NCBI GenBank assembly: GCA_020634565.1
Contig: JACKBN010000022.1
Location: 1-57,273 of the forward strand
DNA length: 57,273 nt
Direction: 5' to 3'
DNA from: Ardenticatenaceae bacterium
Lineage (GTDB): Bacteria; Chloroflexota; Anaerolineae; Promineifilales; Promineifilaceae
Shown here: positions 1 through 8,404 of the stretch, in pieces
Layout of the letters: every line of letters starts with the position of its first letter
How positions within the stretch are numbered: the stretch's first letter is position 1
Translations under genes and position numbers: made by a program
The notes under the pieces: generated by a model
What the model saw: only the letters and a program-made list of their open reading frames with translations
The model's database searches: none
Told to the model about the DNA's origin: nothing

Positions 1-103
1 AGAAGGTTCATTTTTCGGGTTTCTCTTTTTTCCTGCTTTGACTGCGTTTAGCACAAGCTTGTAGCTTTTTAATTAAAAAATTCAGCGTTACGACTCGACT
101 GAA

Positions 104-131
104 TTGCTTGAAAACAAAAAGTCCCTATACT
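104..131 (+). promoter_or_regulatory. Possible promoter upstream of the sucrose operon
   Basis: TTGCTT at 104-109 and TATACT at 126-131 are separated by 16 bp, a plausible housekeeping-sigma promoter. The rest of 1-342 is AT-rich and holds no credible gene; a perfect 10-bp palindrome ACAAGCTTGT lies just upstream at about 53-62. Only the spacing and hexamers support this call. Confidence 0.3.
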
Positions 132-342
132 GTTTTATAACTTAATAAATTCACACGGGTCGAATAGCGGCCCTTTTTGCATTCCCGCTTTGCCACGCAA
201 AATCAGCATAAATTGTGCAAAATGATCGTTTCCAGGTGAGATTCGGTACGGCCGTTTCTTCTGCTTGGCTTTGCTTATTTCTGGAAAGAATCTTTTGGGC
301 ACTGACGGGCAATGACATTTTCAATACGTAAAAGGAGTTATT

Positions 343-2421
343 TTGGGTTTATCAAATTTTCGTTTTTTTTCCTCAGATTTAGACGGTACGCTGCTAGGCG
401 TTGCCGAAAGTGCAGCACAGTTTAAACAAATTTGGGAAAGAGAACCTGCGGGGGAACGGCCGTTGCTTTGCTACAACACCGGTCGCTTACTGGATGACGT
501 TTTACAACTAATTGCTAATGGGCGACTGCCCCAGCCAGATTACATCATTAGCGGCGTGGGTACGTCGGTGTACGATACCGGTACCGGTCAGGTGCTTAAG
601 CAGTTTACAGAGGTTTTGGACGAAGGCTGGAATCTGGAAACGGTAGAAAAGACGTTGAATCAACTGGATCTGCCACTAGAAAAACAGCCAGCCCATTACC
701 AGAACGCGTATAAATCAAGCTGGTACCTGGATGATGCTTCTGAAGAAGCGTTGGAGACGGTGCAAACTGCGCTTGAAGCCACTGGCATTGAACTGCACAT
801 TGTGTATTCCAGCAGTCGGCATCTGGATATTTTGCCGAAGTGGGCCAACAAAGGGAACGCCCTGCGCTGGTTGTTGAGTCACCTTAACATCCCGACCGAT
901 GCCGTGCTGGTTGCCGGTGACAGCGGCAACGACAATGCGATGTTTCAGGTGAAGGGCGTGCGGGGCATCATTCCGGGCAATGCGCAGCCGGAATTGATTG
1001 CGCAGACGGAAGGCATGCCGCTCTACCAAGCCCCGCCCAGTGAGGTTTGCGCCCAGGCGGTGCTGGCGGGTCTGAAGCATTTTGAGGTTTTGCAGACGAT
1101 TGAGGTGGGGGAACGGCCGTCTGAACAAGATTTGCTCTATGAAACCATTCGTACCTCCAGCGGCGATGAAGTGGAACATCTTTCTCAGGAGCAGTTGGCC
1201 TTCATTCGCCAGGGCTACCACAAAGCCATTGAAGCGCTCAAGAAAAACATCACCCCGTTGGGCTTTTCTGCCTGCTCCCTGGATGACAACGATGTCACCG
1301 GCACGGATGAAAATTACCGCAGCGTGTGGGCGCGTGACGGCGCACTCACCATTTTGGGTTCTCTGCCGCTTACCAGCCAGGATGAGGCCATTCACCAATG
1401 CCAGCGGCAAACATTAACAACCTTACTGTCGCACATCTCGCCCAATGGGCAGGTACCAGCCAATGTGCGCATTGATGATGAGAGCCCCGATTATTCCGGC
1501 GTGGGCGGGATCGCTTCCGTGGACAGTGGCTTGTGGGTGATTATTGCCTTCTATGCGTATGTTTCTCACACGCGCGACCATGAATTTTTGCGGCAGCACA
1601 TTGGTCAGTTGCAGCGCATTATCGATTGGTTGGGTGCGCACGACAGCAACAACGACGCGCTGCTAGAGATTCCCGAAGCGGGCGATTGGACCGATTTGTT
1701 TGGGCGCAGCTACAACGTTTTATACGATGAGGTGCTTTGGTATCGCTGCAATGTTTGTTTCGGCCGTTTGCTGCAAATGACGGGCGATGAGCAGCGCGCG
1801 GGCGATTATTTCCGCTGGTCCCGCGTCATCAAGCGGGAGATTCGCCAGCGATTTTGGCCAACCACCCAAACCAATGGCGACCAGAATATTTCTTTTGCAG
1901 CCCGGCAATACTCATTGGGGGATGCGCGTTATTTAATTGCCCAAATTACCCCCTTCGATTTTAACTGGCGCTGCGACACGTTGGGCAATTTATTGGCCTT
2001 TTTATATGATGTGGTCGATCCGCAGCAGGCCAGCCAAACCTTCCGCTTTTTGTGGGGGGTGGGGGTGAATGAGCCATTTCCCATTGCCAATTTGTATCCC
2101 GCTGTGATGGCTGGCGACAGTGATTGGCGAGCCTATTACACAGTGAACCTACTCAATTTGCCGCACCATTACCACAACGGGGGCATCTGGCCTTTTGTGG
2201 GCGGGCATTGGGTGCGGTTTATCAACAAGCTGGGGCTGCGCGCATTGGCGCTGCAAGAACTGCACCGGCTAACAGAATTAAACAAATTAGGGAGCAATTA
2301 CGAGTGGGAGTTTAATGAATGGGCACACGGCCGTACTGGCCGCCCCATGGGCAAAGCGTTTCAGGCGTGGTCTGCGTCTGAATTTATTCTTGCTTGCCAC
2401 GAACTCCACATCATTGCTTAA
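343..2421 (+). CDS. Sucrose-phosphatase-like HAD domain fused to GH100-like glycosidase
   Basis: A 692-aa two-module protein. Residues about 8-245 form a HAD-IIB sucrose-6-phosphate-phosphatase-like domain, with DLDGT near residue 13 and GDSGND near 192. Residues about 285-690 form an (alpha/alpha)6 glycosidase module. Its segments WARDGA, YHNGGIWPFVGGHW and GRTGRPMGKAFQAWS resemble neutral/alkaline invertase (GH100) and glycogen-debranching-type enzymes. The start is TTG at 343, chosen because AAGGAG lies 6-11 bases upstream and no ATG fits. The next gene is a sucrose-phosphate-synthase-like GT4, so the phosphatase step of sucrose synthesis is the natural reading. What the glycosidase module acts on is unclear: sucrose hydrolysis would undo the pathway, so another disaccharide or a debranching role is possible. 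HAD assignment is firm, the glycosidase family less so. Confidence 0.8.
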   Translation: MGLSNFRFFSSDLDGTLLGVAESAAQFKQIWEREPAGERPLLCYNTGRLLDDVLQLIANGRLPQPDYIISGVGTSVYDTGTGQVLKQFTEVLDEGWNLETVEKTLNQLDLPLEKQPAHYQNAYKSSWYLDDASEEALETVQTALEATGIELHIVYSSSRHLDILPKWANKGNALRWLLSHLNIPTDAVLVAGDSGNDNAMFQVKGVRGIIPGNAQPELIAQTEGMPLYQAPPSEVCAQAVLAGLKHFEVLQTIEVGERPSEQDLLYETIRTSSGDEVEHLSQEQLAFIRQGYHKAIEALKKNITPLGFSACSLDDNDVTGTDENYRSVWARDGALTILGSLPLTSQDEAIHQCQRQTLTTLLSHISPNGQVPANVRIDDESPDYSGVGGIASVDSGLWVIIAFYAYVSHTRDHEFLRQHIGQLQRIIDWLGAHDSNNDALLEIPEAGDWTDLFGRSYNVLYDEVLWYRCNVCFGRLLQMTGDEQRAGDYFRWSRVIKREIRQRFWPTTQTNGDQNISFAARQYSLGDARYLIAQITPFDFNWRCDTLGNLLAFLYDVVDPQQASQTFRFLWGVGVNEPFPIANLYPAVMAGDSDWRAYYTVNLLNLPHHYHNGGIWPFVGGHWVRFINKLGLRALALQELHRLTELNKLGSNYEWEFNEWAHGRTGRPMGKAFQAWSASEFILACHELHIIA

Positions 2422-2447
2422 AGTAAGAAAAAGGAGAGTACGTTCAA

Positions 2448-3746
2448 ATGGATAAGTATGATCAACCAATGAACAATATTTTAATGATTTCGCTGCACGG
2501 TTACGTGGCAGCAGAGCCAGAACTAGGCAAGCCAGATACCGGCGGCCAGGTCGTGTATGTGTTGGAATTAGCCAAGCGCTTTAGCCGCCTAGGACGCCAT
2601 GTGGATTTAGTCACACGCCGTTTTGAAGGCCAGCCAGAGTACGATGAAATCAACGAGAATCTGCACGTGTGGCGCATTCCTTTTGGTGGGCCTGATTTTA
2701 TTCGCAAAGAAGATATGCATGATCATATTGGCGATTTTGTCACCAATCTGCTTTCTGCCATTCGCGCCCGCAACCTGCGTTATGATGTGATTTATTCGCA
2801 TTATTGGGATGCGGGCTGGGCTGGCCAAAAAATTGCGGAAGAGCTGGAAGTTTTGCATGTGCATACGCCGCATTCGCTGGGTTGGTGGAAACAACAAACG
2901 ATGGGTACGGACCTTAGCGAAGAGGAAATGGAAGAGCGGTATCGGTTTAAGGAGCGCATCCGCAAAGAATTTTTAGTGTACCAGATGTGTGATCATGTCA
3001 TTGCAACGACTGAACCGCAGGCAGATCTTCTGAAGAGCGAATACGATTTGCTGCCGCAGCGCATGACAATTGTGCCGCCAGGTATGGATGAAAACCGCTT
3101 TTCCCCTATTCGTCAGGCGGAAATTAGAGCCTTGCAGGAAAAGTACGAGCTGCGTGAACATGATGTGCTGACGTTGGGACGGATGGCTCACAACAAAGGG
3201 TATGATTTGTTGATTCAGGCGCTGCCCACGCTGTTTGAGCTGGTGCCGGATGCCCGCCTGGTTGCCGCCGTAGGTGGTGAAGATTCGGAACAGGATGATG
3301 CCGGTGTGGCGACCTTAAAAGAGGTGGCCAATGAGCTGGGTATTGCGGACCGAATTGTGTGGCGGCAGTTTATTAAGGAGGATGAGTTGGCAGATTATTA
3401 TCGCGCAGCGGCCGTTTTTTCTATGTCGTCGCGGTATGAGCCGTTTGGCATGGTGGCCATTGAGGCGATGAGCTGTGGCACACCCACCGTGGTGACGGTG
3501 CATGGCGGGTTGTATGAGCTGCTGGATTATGGCAAACACGCTTTGTATGCTGATCCCAATCGACCCATCGAGTTTGGGACGATGTTGTCCATCCCTATGC
3601 TGTACCCTGATTTAGGCCACCAGCTTTCGGTAGAGGGGGCACGGTTTGCCCGGCGTAACTTTGGCTGGACGGGCATTGCCAAGCAAATTTTGTCTATTTT
3701 TAATGCGGCCTCACAAGAAAGCGCCAGCAATGTATTGAAATCGTAA
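2448..3746 (+). CDS. Sucrose-phosphate-synthase-like GT4 glycosyltransferase
   Basis: A 432-aa cytoplasmic GT-B glycosyltransferase. It shows DTGGQVVYVLELA near residue 28, SHYWDAGWAG and HTPHSLGWWKQ in the acceptor half, and the GT4 EX7E motif (EPFGMVAIEAMSCG) near residue 335. These are hallmarks of the sucrose synthase/sucrose-phosphate synthase branch. By family knowledge it transfers glucose from a nucleotide sugar to fructose-6-phosphate; mannosylfructose-phosphate synthase is a close alternative. It starts 27 bases after the upstream stop with AAGGAG at 2431-2436; a second in-frame ATG at 2469 is possible. The pairing with a sucrose-phosphatase-like gene supports disaccharide-phosphate synthesis followed by dephosphorylation. 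Confidence 0.85.
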   Translation: MDKYDQPMNNILMISLHGYVAAEPELGKPDTGGQVVYVLELAKRFSRLGRHVDLVTRRFEGQPEYDEINENLHVWRIPFGGPDFIRKEDMHDHIGDFVTNLLSAIRARNLRYDVIYSHYWDAGWAGQKIAEELEVLHVHTPHSLGWWKQQTMGTDLSEEEMEERYRFKERIRKEFLVYQMCDHVIATTEPQADLLKSEYDLLPQRMTIVPPGMDENRFSPIRQAEIRALQEKYELREHDVLTLGRMAHNKGYDLLIQALPTLFELVPDARLVAAVGGEDSEQDDAGVATLKEVANELGIADRIVWRQFIKEDELADYYRAAAVFSMSSRYEPFGMVAIEAMSCGTPTVVTVHGGLYELLDYGKHALYADPNRPIEFGTMLSIPMLYPDLGHQLSVEGARFARRNFGWTGIAKQILSIFNAASQESASNVLKS

Positions 3747-3759
3747 AGTGTATTTTGTT

Positions 3760-3783
3760 GGGGGGAAACTGCCGTTTCCCCCC
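3760..3783 (+). terminator. Hairpin after the sucrose operon
   Basis: Perfect 10-bp stem GGGGGGAAAC / GTTTCCCCCC with a TGCC loop, 14 bases after the stop of the GT4 gene. There is no clear T tract after it, so it may stabilise the 3' end rather than terminate strongly. Confidence 0.55.
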
Positions 3784-3830
3784 TCGCCCCATTCCTCTTC
3801 TCAGCTTCTCCTAACCTGGTTTAGTACTTA

Positions 3831-3994
3831 AGTCACGCTGAAAAAACGAGCAGAAACCTGTACGCTGCATAAGCGTAGTTTTTATAGTTATGCCATGTAT
3901 CGGAAGTAAAACATGGCCAGAGCCGCTGTTCAGCAACACAGCTCTTTGGCTAAAGAGCCAGGCAGAAACCCGTGAAGAAGGTTCCCCTCTGCCC
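3831..3994 (+). ncRNA. Structured leader RNA candidate upstream of the DUF1800 gene
   Basis: Four consecutive hairpins lie in the 348-bp gap before the DUF1800 gene. They are TACGCT/AGCGTA (3861-3876), CCATGT/ACATGG (3893-3916), GCTCTTT/AAAGAGC (3941-3958) and GGCAGA/TCTGCC (3961-3993). The third competes with GCTGT/ACAGC (3925-3942). The last contains a nested AACC/GGTT. I compared it by memory with common riboswitch cores (c-di-GMP-I and II, cobalamin, TPP, SAM, glycine, fluoride) and found no match. It could be an unrecognised regulatory leader or an independent small RNA. No long ORF explains the region. Evidence is pairing only. Confidence 0.35.
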
Positions 3995-4094
3995 AAAATT
4001 TATTTTTTGAATAATTGAATCCTCCGTAGTTCTAGTAGTTTTACGTAGGGCGTGTTGCGTAAACAGCATTCAATACAAAAGGAGCAGATACGCG

Positions 4095-5807
4095 ATGGCT
4101 GAAACCAGCCGACGGGGATTATTCCGTCAATTATTCAACCCGCCAGATTTAACCCTGCAAGGCGCGGGGGGGGCGTTACGCAACAGCACCCTCACCACCG
4201 AGCAAGAAGCCTCTCGATTTTTGGCACAGGCCACGCTGGGCGCAGATTATGCGCTCATTCAGGCAGTGGCAACGATGGGCATTGAGCCGTGGATTGACGC
4301 CCAATTTGCCTTGCCCCAAAGCCAGCTTCTCACTTATTTGTACGGGGAACTGTACGACGAAAATGAAATTGGCAACAGCAGCCCGTGGCGTGAGCTATTC
4401 CGCTATGCGCTCTGGCAGACGACCATTTACGGGCAGGATTTGCTGCGGCAGCGGGTGGCCCTGGCGCTAAGCGAAATCTTTGTCATTTCTACAGAAACGG
4501 ACGCGATTTATGGTGTAGCTAATGGTGCCGCAGATTGGTACGACATGCTGCTGCGCAATGCCTTTGGCAACTTTCGTGATCTCATGCAGGATGTGACGCT
4601 GCATCCGCTGATGGGCAGCTTCCTGAGCCATGCGGGCAACCGCAAAACCGATGTGGCTGCGAACCGTTTCCCCGATGAGAACTATGCCCGCGAAGTGATG
4701 CAGCTGTTCACCATCGGGCTCTTTTTGCTGAACGATGATGGCTCGTATATTTTGGACGGCAACAATGAGCCGATTCCCACCTACGACAACAGCCACATCA
4801 CTGAGTTTGCCAAGATTTTTACGGGCTTGCAGTTTGATTTTGAAGGGGACCCGCACATTTGGTGGACAACCAGTTTTGAAAGCGGTTGGTTGAATCCGTA
4901 TACGGCCGTTCGCACCCTAAAAATGTGGGATGAGGAGCATGAACCTGGCTCCAAAACCTTGCTCAATGGCTATGTGGTTCCCAATGGCCAGACCGGCATG
5001 GAAGATGTCAATGAGGCGCTGGATCATCTGTTTAATCACCCCAACGTGGGGCCATTCATTGGCAAACAGCTCATCCAGCGATTGGTGAAGTCGAACCCGT
5101 CGTCAGCGTACATTGGGCGGGTAACGGCCGCTTTTAACGACAATGGTTCTGGCGTGCGCGGCGATATGCAGGCTGTCATCAAAGCGATCTTGCTGGATGA
5201 TGAGGCGCGCAACCCAACCCACATCACCGATCCGACGCACGGTAAGCTGCGCGAGCCGTTCTTCCGCTTTACCCAGCTGGTGCGCGCTTTCCATTACGCC
5301 AATCCACAAAGTAGATTTTGGGATGCGGGCTGGGGCGTTGAGAATGATTTGCGCCAATACATGTTTAATGCGCCCAGCGTCTTCAACTTTTTCTCCCCAG
5401 GCTACAGTCCGCCCGGCGCGTTAGGCGCTAACGGGCTCACCGGGCCGGAATTCCAGCTGATGAACAGCTACACGGCCATTTCGGTCGTTAACTTCTGGTA
5501 TTCGCGGCTGTGGTGGGGCTACGTCATCGACTTGCCCTCGGATACGACTGAAATTAAAGGGCAAACTTACAATCTGGATCAGCCTCAGCCCGATTTAAGC
5601 TATGAGGTCACGCTGGTGGGCAATGTTTCTGATCTGATCAACTACCTGGATTTGCTGCTCACGTCTGGCACTTTGTCCACGGAAATGCGCGCGATTATTG
5701 AAACGGCCGTTACCGGCTATCAAAATTCCAGCGCGGCGGATATTGATGTGGTCAAGATGGCCATCTTTTTATTCATGACTTGTCCAGAGTATGCGGTGCA
5801 GGTGTAA
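4095..5807 (+). CDS. DUF1800 domain protein
   Basis: A 570-aa DUF1800 family protein. Family signatures are visible: ASRFLAQATLGA near residue 38 and PDENYAREVMQLFTIGLF near residue 195. The N-terminus starts SRRGLFRQLF but has no clear hydrophobic signal core, so its export is uncertain. An AAGGAG ribosome site lies at 4079-4083, before ATG 4095. DUF1800 genes are very often followed, as here, by a DUF1501 gene; the pair is common in environmental bacteria, its biochemical function unknown. It is 77 bp upstream of the DUF1501 gene, probably in one operon. A structured leader precedes it. Confidence 0.85.
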   Translation: MAETSRRGLFRQLFNPPDLTLQGAGGALRNSTLTTEQEASRFLAQATLGADYALIQAVATMGIEPWIDAQFALPQSQLLTYLYGELYDENEIGNSSPWRELFRYALWQTTIYGQDLLRQRVALALSEIFVISTETDAIYGVANGAADWYDMLLRNAFGNFRDLMQDVTLHPLMGSFLSHAGNRKTDVAANRFPDENYAREVMQLFTIGLFLLNDDGSYILDGNNEPIPTYDNSHITEFAKIFTGLQFDFEGDPHIWWTTSFESGWLNPYTAVRTLKMWDEEHEPGSKTLLNGYVVPNGQTGMEDVNEALDHLFNHPNVGPFIGKQLIQRLVKSNPSSAYIGRVTAAFNDNGSGVRGDMQAVIKAILLDDEARNPTHITDPTHGKLREPFFRFTQLVRAFHYANPQSRFWDAGWGVENDLRQYMFNAPSVFNFFSPGYSPPGALGANGLTGPEFQLMNSYTAISVVNFWYSRLWWGYVIDLPSDTTEIKGQTYNLDQPQPDLSYEVTLVGNVSDLINYLDLLLTSGTLSTEMRAIIETAVTGYQNSSAADIDVVKMAIFLFMTCPEYAVQV

Positions 5808-5884
5808 GAAATATTAGCCACAGAGCGCGCAGAGGAAAGTGAGAAAGAACGTTCAACTCTCTGTCGCGAAAATCGGAGAAAATT

Positions 5885-7354
5885 ATGCCACTCAAAATGA
5901 ACCGACGACAATTTTTAGGTAGCGCCAGCTGTGCGGCCGTTGGCTCTGCCTCGCTTTTTTCGACCCTGATGAACCTGCGCATGGCCAATACGGCCGCTGC
6001 GCAAAACCTGCCCATCTCCCCACTGTCCGCCAATGCACTGGCGGGCGGCAATGATTACAAGGCGCTGGTCTGCATCTTTTTGGCGGGCGGCAACGACTCG
6101 TTCAATATGCTGGTGCCGCGTGGCAACAGCGAATACAGTGAATATGCCAACATTCGTGCCGATTTGGCGCTGCCGCAGGGAGAGTTGCTGCCCTTAAACG
6201 CGCTGGAGACAGACGGCCGTTCCTACGGTGTTCATCCCTCCATGCCGGAGGTAGCCCAGCTGTTCAATGCGGGCCAGCTGGCTTTTGTGGCCAACGTGGG
6301 CACGTTGGTGGAGCCTACGACACTGGCAGGCATCGAATCGGGCCTGGCCAAGCTGCCGTTGGGGCTGTATTCGCACAGCGACCAGATCATGCATTGGCAA
6401 ACTTCTGTACCGGACAAACGCACCGGCTTCGGCTGGGGTGGGCGCACCGCCGATCTACTCAAGGCGCTCAACGATAACGACACGATTTCCATGAATATTT
6501 CTCTGGCGGGGACTAATCTCTTCCAGACCGGCACCACGATTACCGAGTACAGTGTGGTGCCCTGGGGTAGTGGTGCGGTACAGGTCATTGGCCATGACGA
6601 TATCTGGTGGTCGCGACATGTCTTAAAAAATGCCGCCATCGAATCAATGCTGGATTTGGCTTACCAAAACATGTTCGATCAGACTTTTGCCAATGCTACC
6701 CGTTCGGCAATTGACGGCGCTGAATTATTTGCAACGGCCGTTGAGGGTTTACCACCCTTCACCACCCAGTTTTCAGACAATGAACTCTCCAACAGTTTGT
6801 CTATGGTAGCCAAGACGATTGCGGTGCGTAATACGTTGGGCTTTCGGCGGCAAACTTTCTTTGTGATGCTGGGCGGCTGGGACCATCATGATGAGGTGCT
6901 AGATAACCAACTGGCGATGCTTTCTGTGGTGAGCAAAGGGATGAAGGAGTTCCAGGATGCCTTGGGAGAGCTCGGCGTGCAAAACGATGTGGTCACCTTT
7001 ACGGCGAGTGATTTCGGCCGTACGCTTACCTCCAACGGGCAAGGCTCGGACCATGCCTGGGGCGGCAACCACATGGTAATGGGTGGCCCCGTGCGCGGCA
7101 GCCGCATCTACGGCGACTTTCCATCATTGTACGAAGACAATCCGTTAGATACGGGGCGTGGGCGACTCATCCCCACCACCTCCTGCGACGAATATTTTGC
7201 TGAGCTGGCGCTCTGGTTTGGCGTGGCTCCCGGCGATTTGAGTGCCGTGTTCCCGAATATCGGCCGTTTTTACGACACAACCTCAGATGAAACCCCGCTC
7301 AACATGCTGGCCGACTTGTCCGAGCAGGTCTTCCTCCCCCTCATAACCCGGTAG
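5885..7354 (+). CDS. DUF1501 domain protein, Tat-exported
   Basis: A 489-aa DUF1501 protein with an N-terminal twin-arginine signal (MNRRQFLGSASCAAVGSA, ending near AAAQN), so export by the Tat pathway is expected. The motifs FLAGGNDSFNMLVP, SDFGRTLTSNGQGSDHAWG and GNHMVMGG are typical; DUF1501 belongs to the alkaline-phosphatase-like fold superfamily. GGAGAA at 5875-5880 supports ATG 5885; ATG 5897, which gives the MNRRQFL start, is also possible. It is partner of the preceding DUF1800 gene. The role is unknown; surface or extracellular polymer handling is a guess only. Confidence 0.85.
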   Translation: MPLKMNRRQFLGSASCAAVGSASLFSTLMNLRMANTAAAQNLPISPLSANALAGGNDYKALVCIFLAGGNDSFNMLVPRGNSEYSEYANIRADLALPQGELLPLNALETDGRSYGVHPSMPEVAQLFNAGQLAFVANVGTLVEPTTLAGIESGLAKLPLGLYSHSDQIMHWQTSVPDKRTGFGWGGRTADLLKALNDNDTISMNISLAGTNLFQTGTTITEYSVVPWGSGAVQVIGHDDIWWSRHVLKNAAIESMLDLAYQNMFDQTFANATRSAIDGAELFATAVEGLPPFTTQFSDNELSNSLSMVAKTIAVRNTLGFRRQTFFVMLGGWDHHDEVLDNQLAMLSVVSKGMKEFQDALGELGVQNDVVTFTASDFGRTLTSNGQGSDHAWGGNHMVMGGPVRGSRIYGDFPSLYEDNPLDTGRGRLIPTTSCDEYFAELALWFGVAPGDLSAVFPNIGRFYDTTSDETPLNMLADLSEQVFLPLITR

Positions 7355-7368
7355 CTGGGTTGCGCGAG

Positions 7369-7461
7369 GACCTGACAGGTTCTCAAGATGACTTGGCAAT
7401 AAAGTTGCTTGGCATTTTAACGCTGTTTTATCTTGAGGATGGCTTGTAAACCTGTCAGGTC
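7369..7461. terminator. Long inverted repeat between convergent genes
   Basis: Arms GACCTGACAGGTT (7369-7381) and AACCTGTCAGGTC (7449-7461) are perfectly complementary. Inner arms CTCAAGAT (7382-7389) and ATCTTGAG (7430-7437) extend the structure. It sits between the DUF1501 stop and the oppositely oriented methyltransferase stop, so it can serve as a bidirectional terminator. Each outer arm is itself nearly palindromic (ACCTGACAGGT). Confidence 0.6.
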
Positions 7462-8399
7462 TTTGGCCTCGTGCGGTCGCGGATTTGCTGGATGTGGGCC
7501 GGGCCGGTGCGGCAGCAGCCGCCGACCAGTAGCGCACCCATCTTGCGCCATTCGCGGCTAATCGTGCCAAATTCGGACGGGTCTGATTGGCCTAGCCACG
7601 TTTTGGTTTCGGGGTCAAACGCCTCGCCGGAGTTGGGGTAGACGATGATTTGCTTGTCGGTGTGGGCCTGAACGGCCGTAATTAATTCCGGCAAAAAGCG
7701 GGGTGGGGTGCAGTTAATGCCCACCGCCACCAAATTGGGCACGTCGTTGAGCAGTTGGGCGCAGTCGGCAATGGGGGTGCCATCGTTGATGGAACGGCCG
7801 TCTCGGCAGGCAAAACTCATCCAGGCGGGCATCTCCGGCGTTTCTAGCAGCAGTTGGCGCAGCGCTTTGGCCTCGGCGAAGGAGGGGATCGTTTCGCAAG
7901 CTAGCAAATCGGCCCCGCTTGCTGCCAAAATTTCCCAGCGCGGTCGGTGCCATTCCAACAACCCTGCCTCATCCAAATTGTATTGGCCGGTGTATTCGGA
8001 GCCATCAGCCAGAAAAGCGCCGTATGGCCCCACGCTGGCAGCCACCAACGGCCGTAACCGACTTTGCCGGTTAGCCATCACTGCCCAAAACTGATCCCGC
8101 GCTTCAATGGCCAGCTGCACGGCAAAGCGAATCAGGTCTGCGGCTTCGTCCTGGCTGAGGCCGCGAGAGATGAGACCAGGCAGGCTGGCCTGGTAGCTGG
8201 CGCTGATGATACAGTCGGCCCCGGCCCAGAGGTAGTCGCTATGCACCTGGCGGATGGCCTCTGGTTGCTCCAGCAAAATTTTGGCAGACCAGAGCGGATC
8301 GTTCAGGTTGTGCCCTCGTTTTTCCAGCTCGGTGGCCAGCCCGCCATCGAGGATAAAGACGTTTTGGTGGTCGATAAACGGCCGTATCGGGTCAATCAT
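7455..8399 (-). CDS. Homocysteine S-methyltransferase family protein
   Basis: A 314-aa zinc-dependent methyltransferase of the MmuM/BHMT type, which moves a methyl group (for example from S-methylmethionine) to homocysteine to make methionine. The sequence shows FILDGGLATELEKRG near the N-terminus, GINCTPP near residue 220 and GGCCRTGP near the C-terminus; the Cys and Cys-Cys are the zinc ligands of the family. The ORF is open further upstream, but that extension overlaps the preceding gene. ATG at 8399 (MIDPIRPF) leaves a 5-bp gap and a GGGTAAGG-like ribosome site, so I use it. Likely cotranscribed with the GNAT gene. The methyl donor is not determinable. Confidence 0.85.
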   Translation of the reverse strand: MIDPIRPFIDHQNVFILDGGLATELEKRGHNLNDPLWSAKILLEQPEAIRQVHSDYLWAGADCIISASYQASLPGLISRGLSQDEAADLIRFAVQLAIEARDQFWAVMANRQSRLRPLVAASVGPYGAFLADGSEYTGQYNLDEAGLLEWHRPRWEILAASGADLLACETIPSFAEAKALRQLLLETPEMPAWMSFACRDGRSINDGTPIADCAQLLNDVPNLVAVGINCTPPRFLPELITAVQAHTDKQIIVYPNSGEAFDPETKTWLGQSDPSEFGTISREWRKMGALLVGGCCRTGPAHIQQIRDRTRPKT

Positions 8400-8404
8400 C
8401 GCCC

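Noticed and set aside
715..1410. Long minus-strand open frames opposite the phosphatase-glycosidase gene
   Set aside because: They are antisense shadows of a well-supported gene, with no protein-like composition or ribosome site.
3831..3994. c-di-GMP, cobalamin or SRP RNA identity for the structured leader
   Set aside because: The conserved core bases of these families are not present on either strand.
2326..4901. Stretches poor in ACGGCCGT (2.3-4.9, 34.1-36.6, 53.7-56.1 kb) as signs of recent transfer
   Set aside because: With a mean spacing near 680 bp and over 80 intervals, a few gaps of about 2.5 kb are expected by chance.
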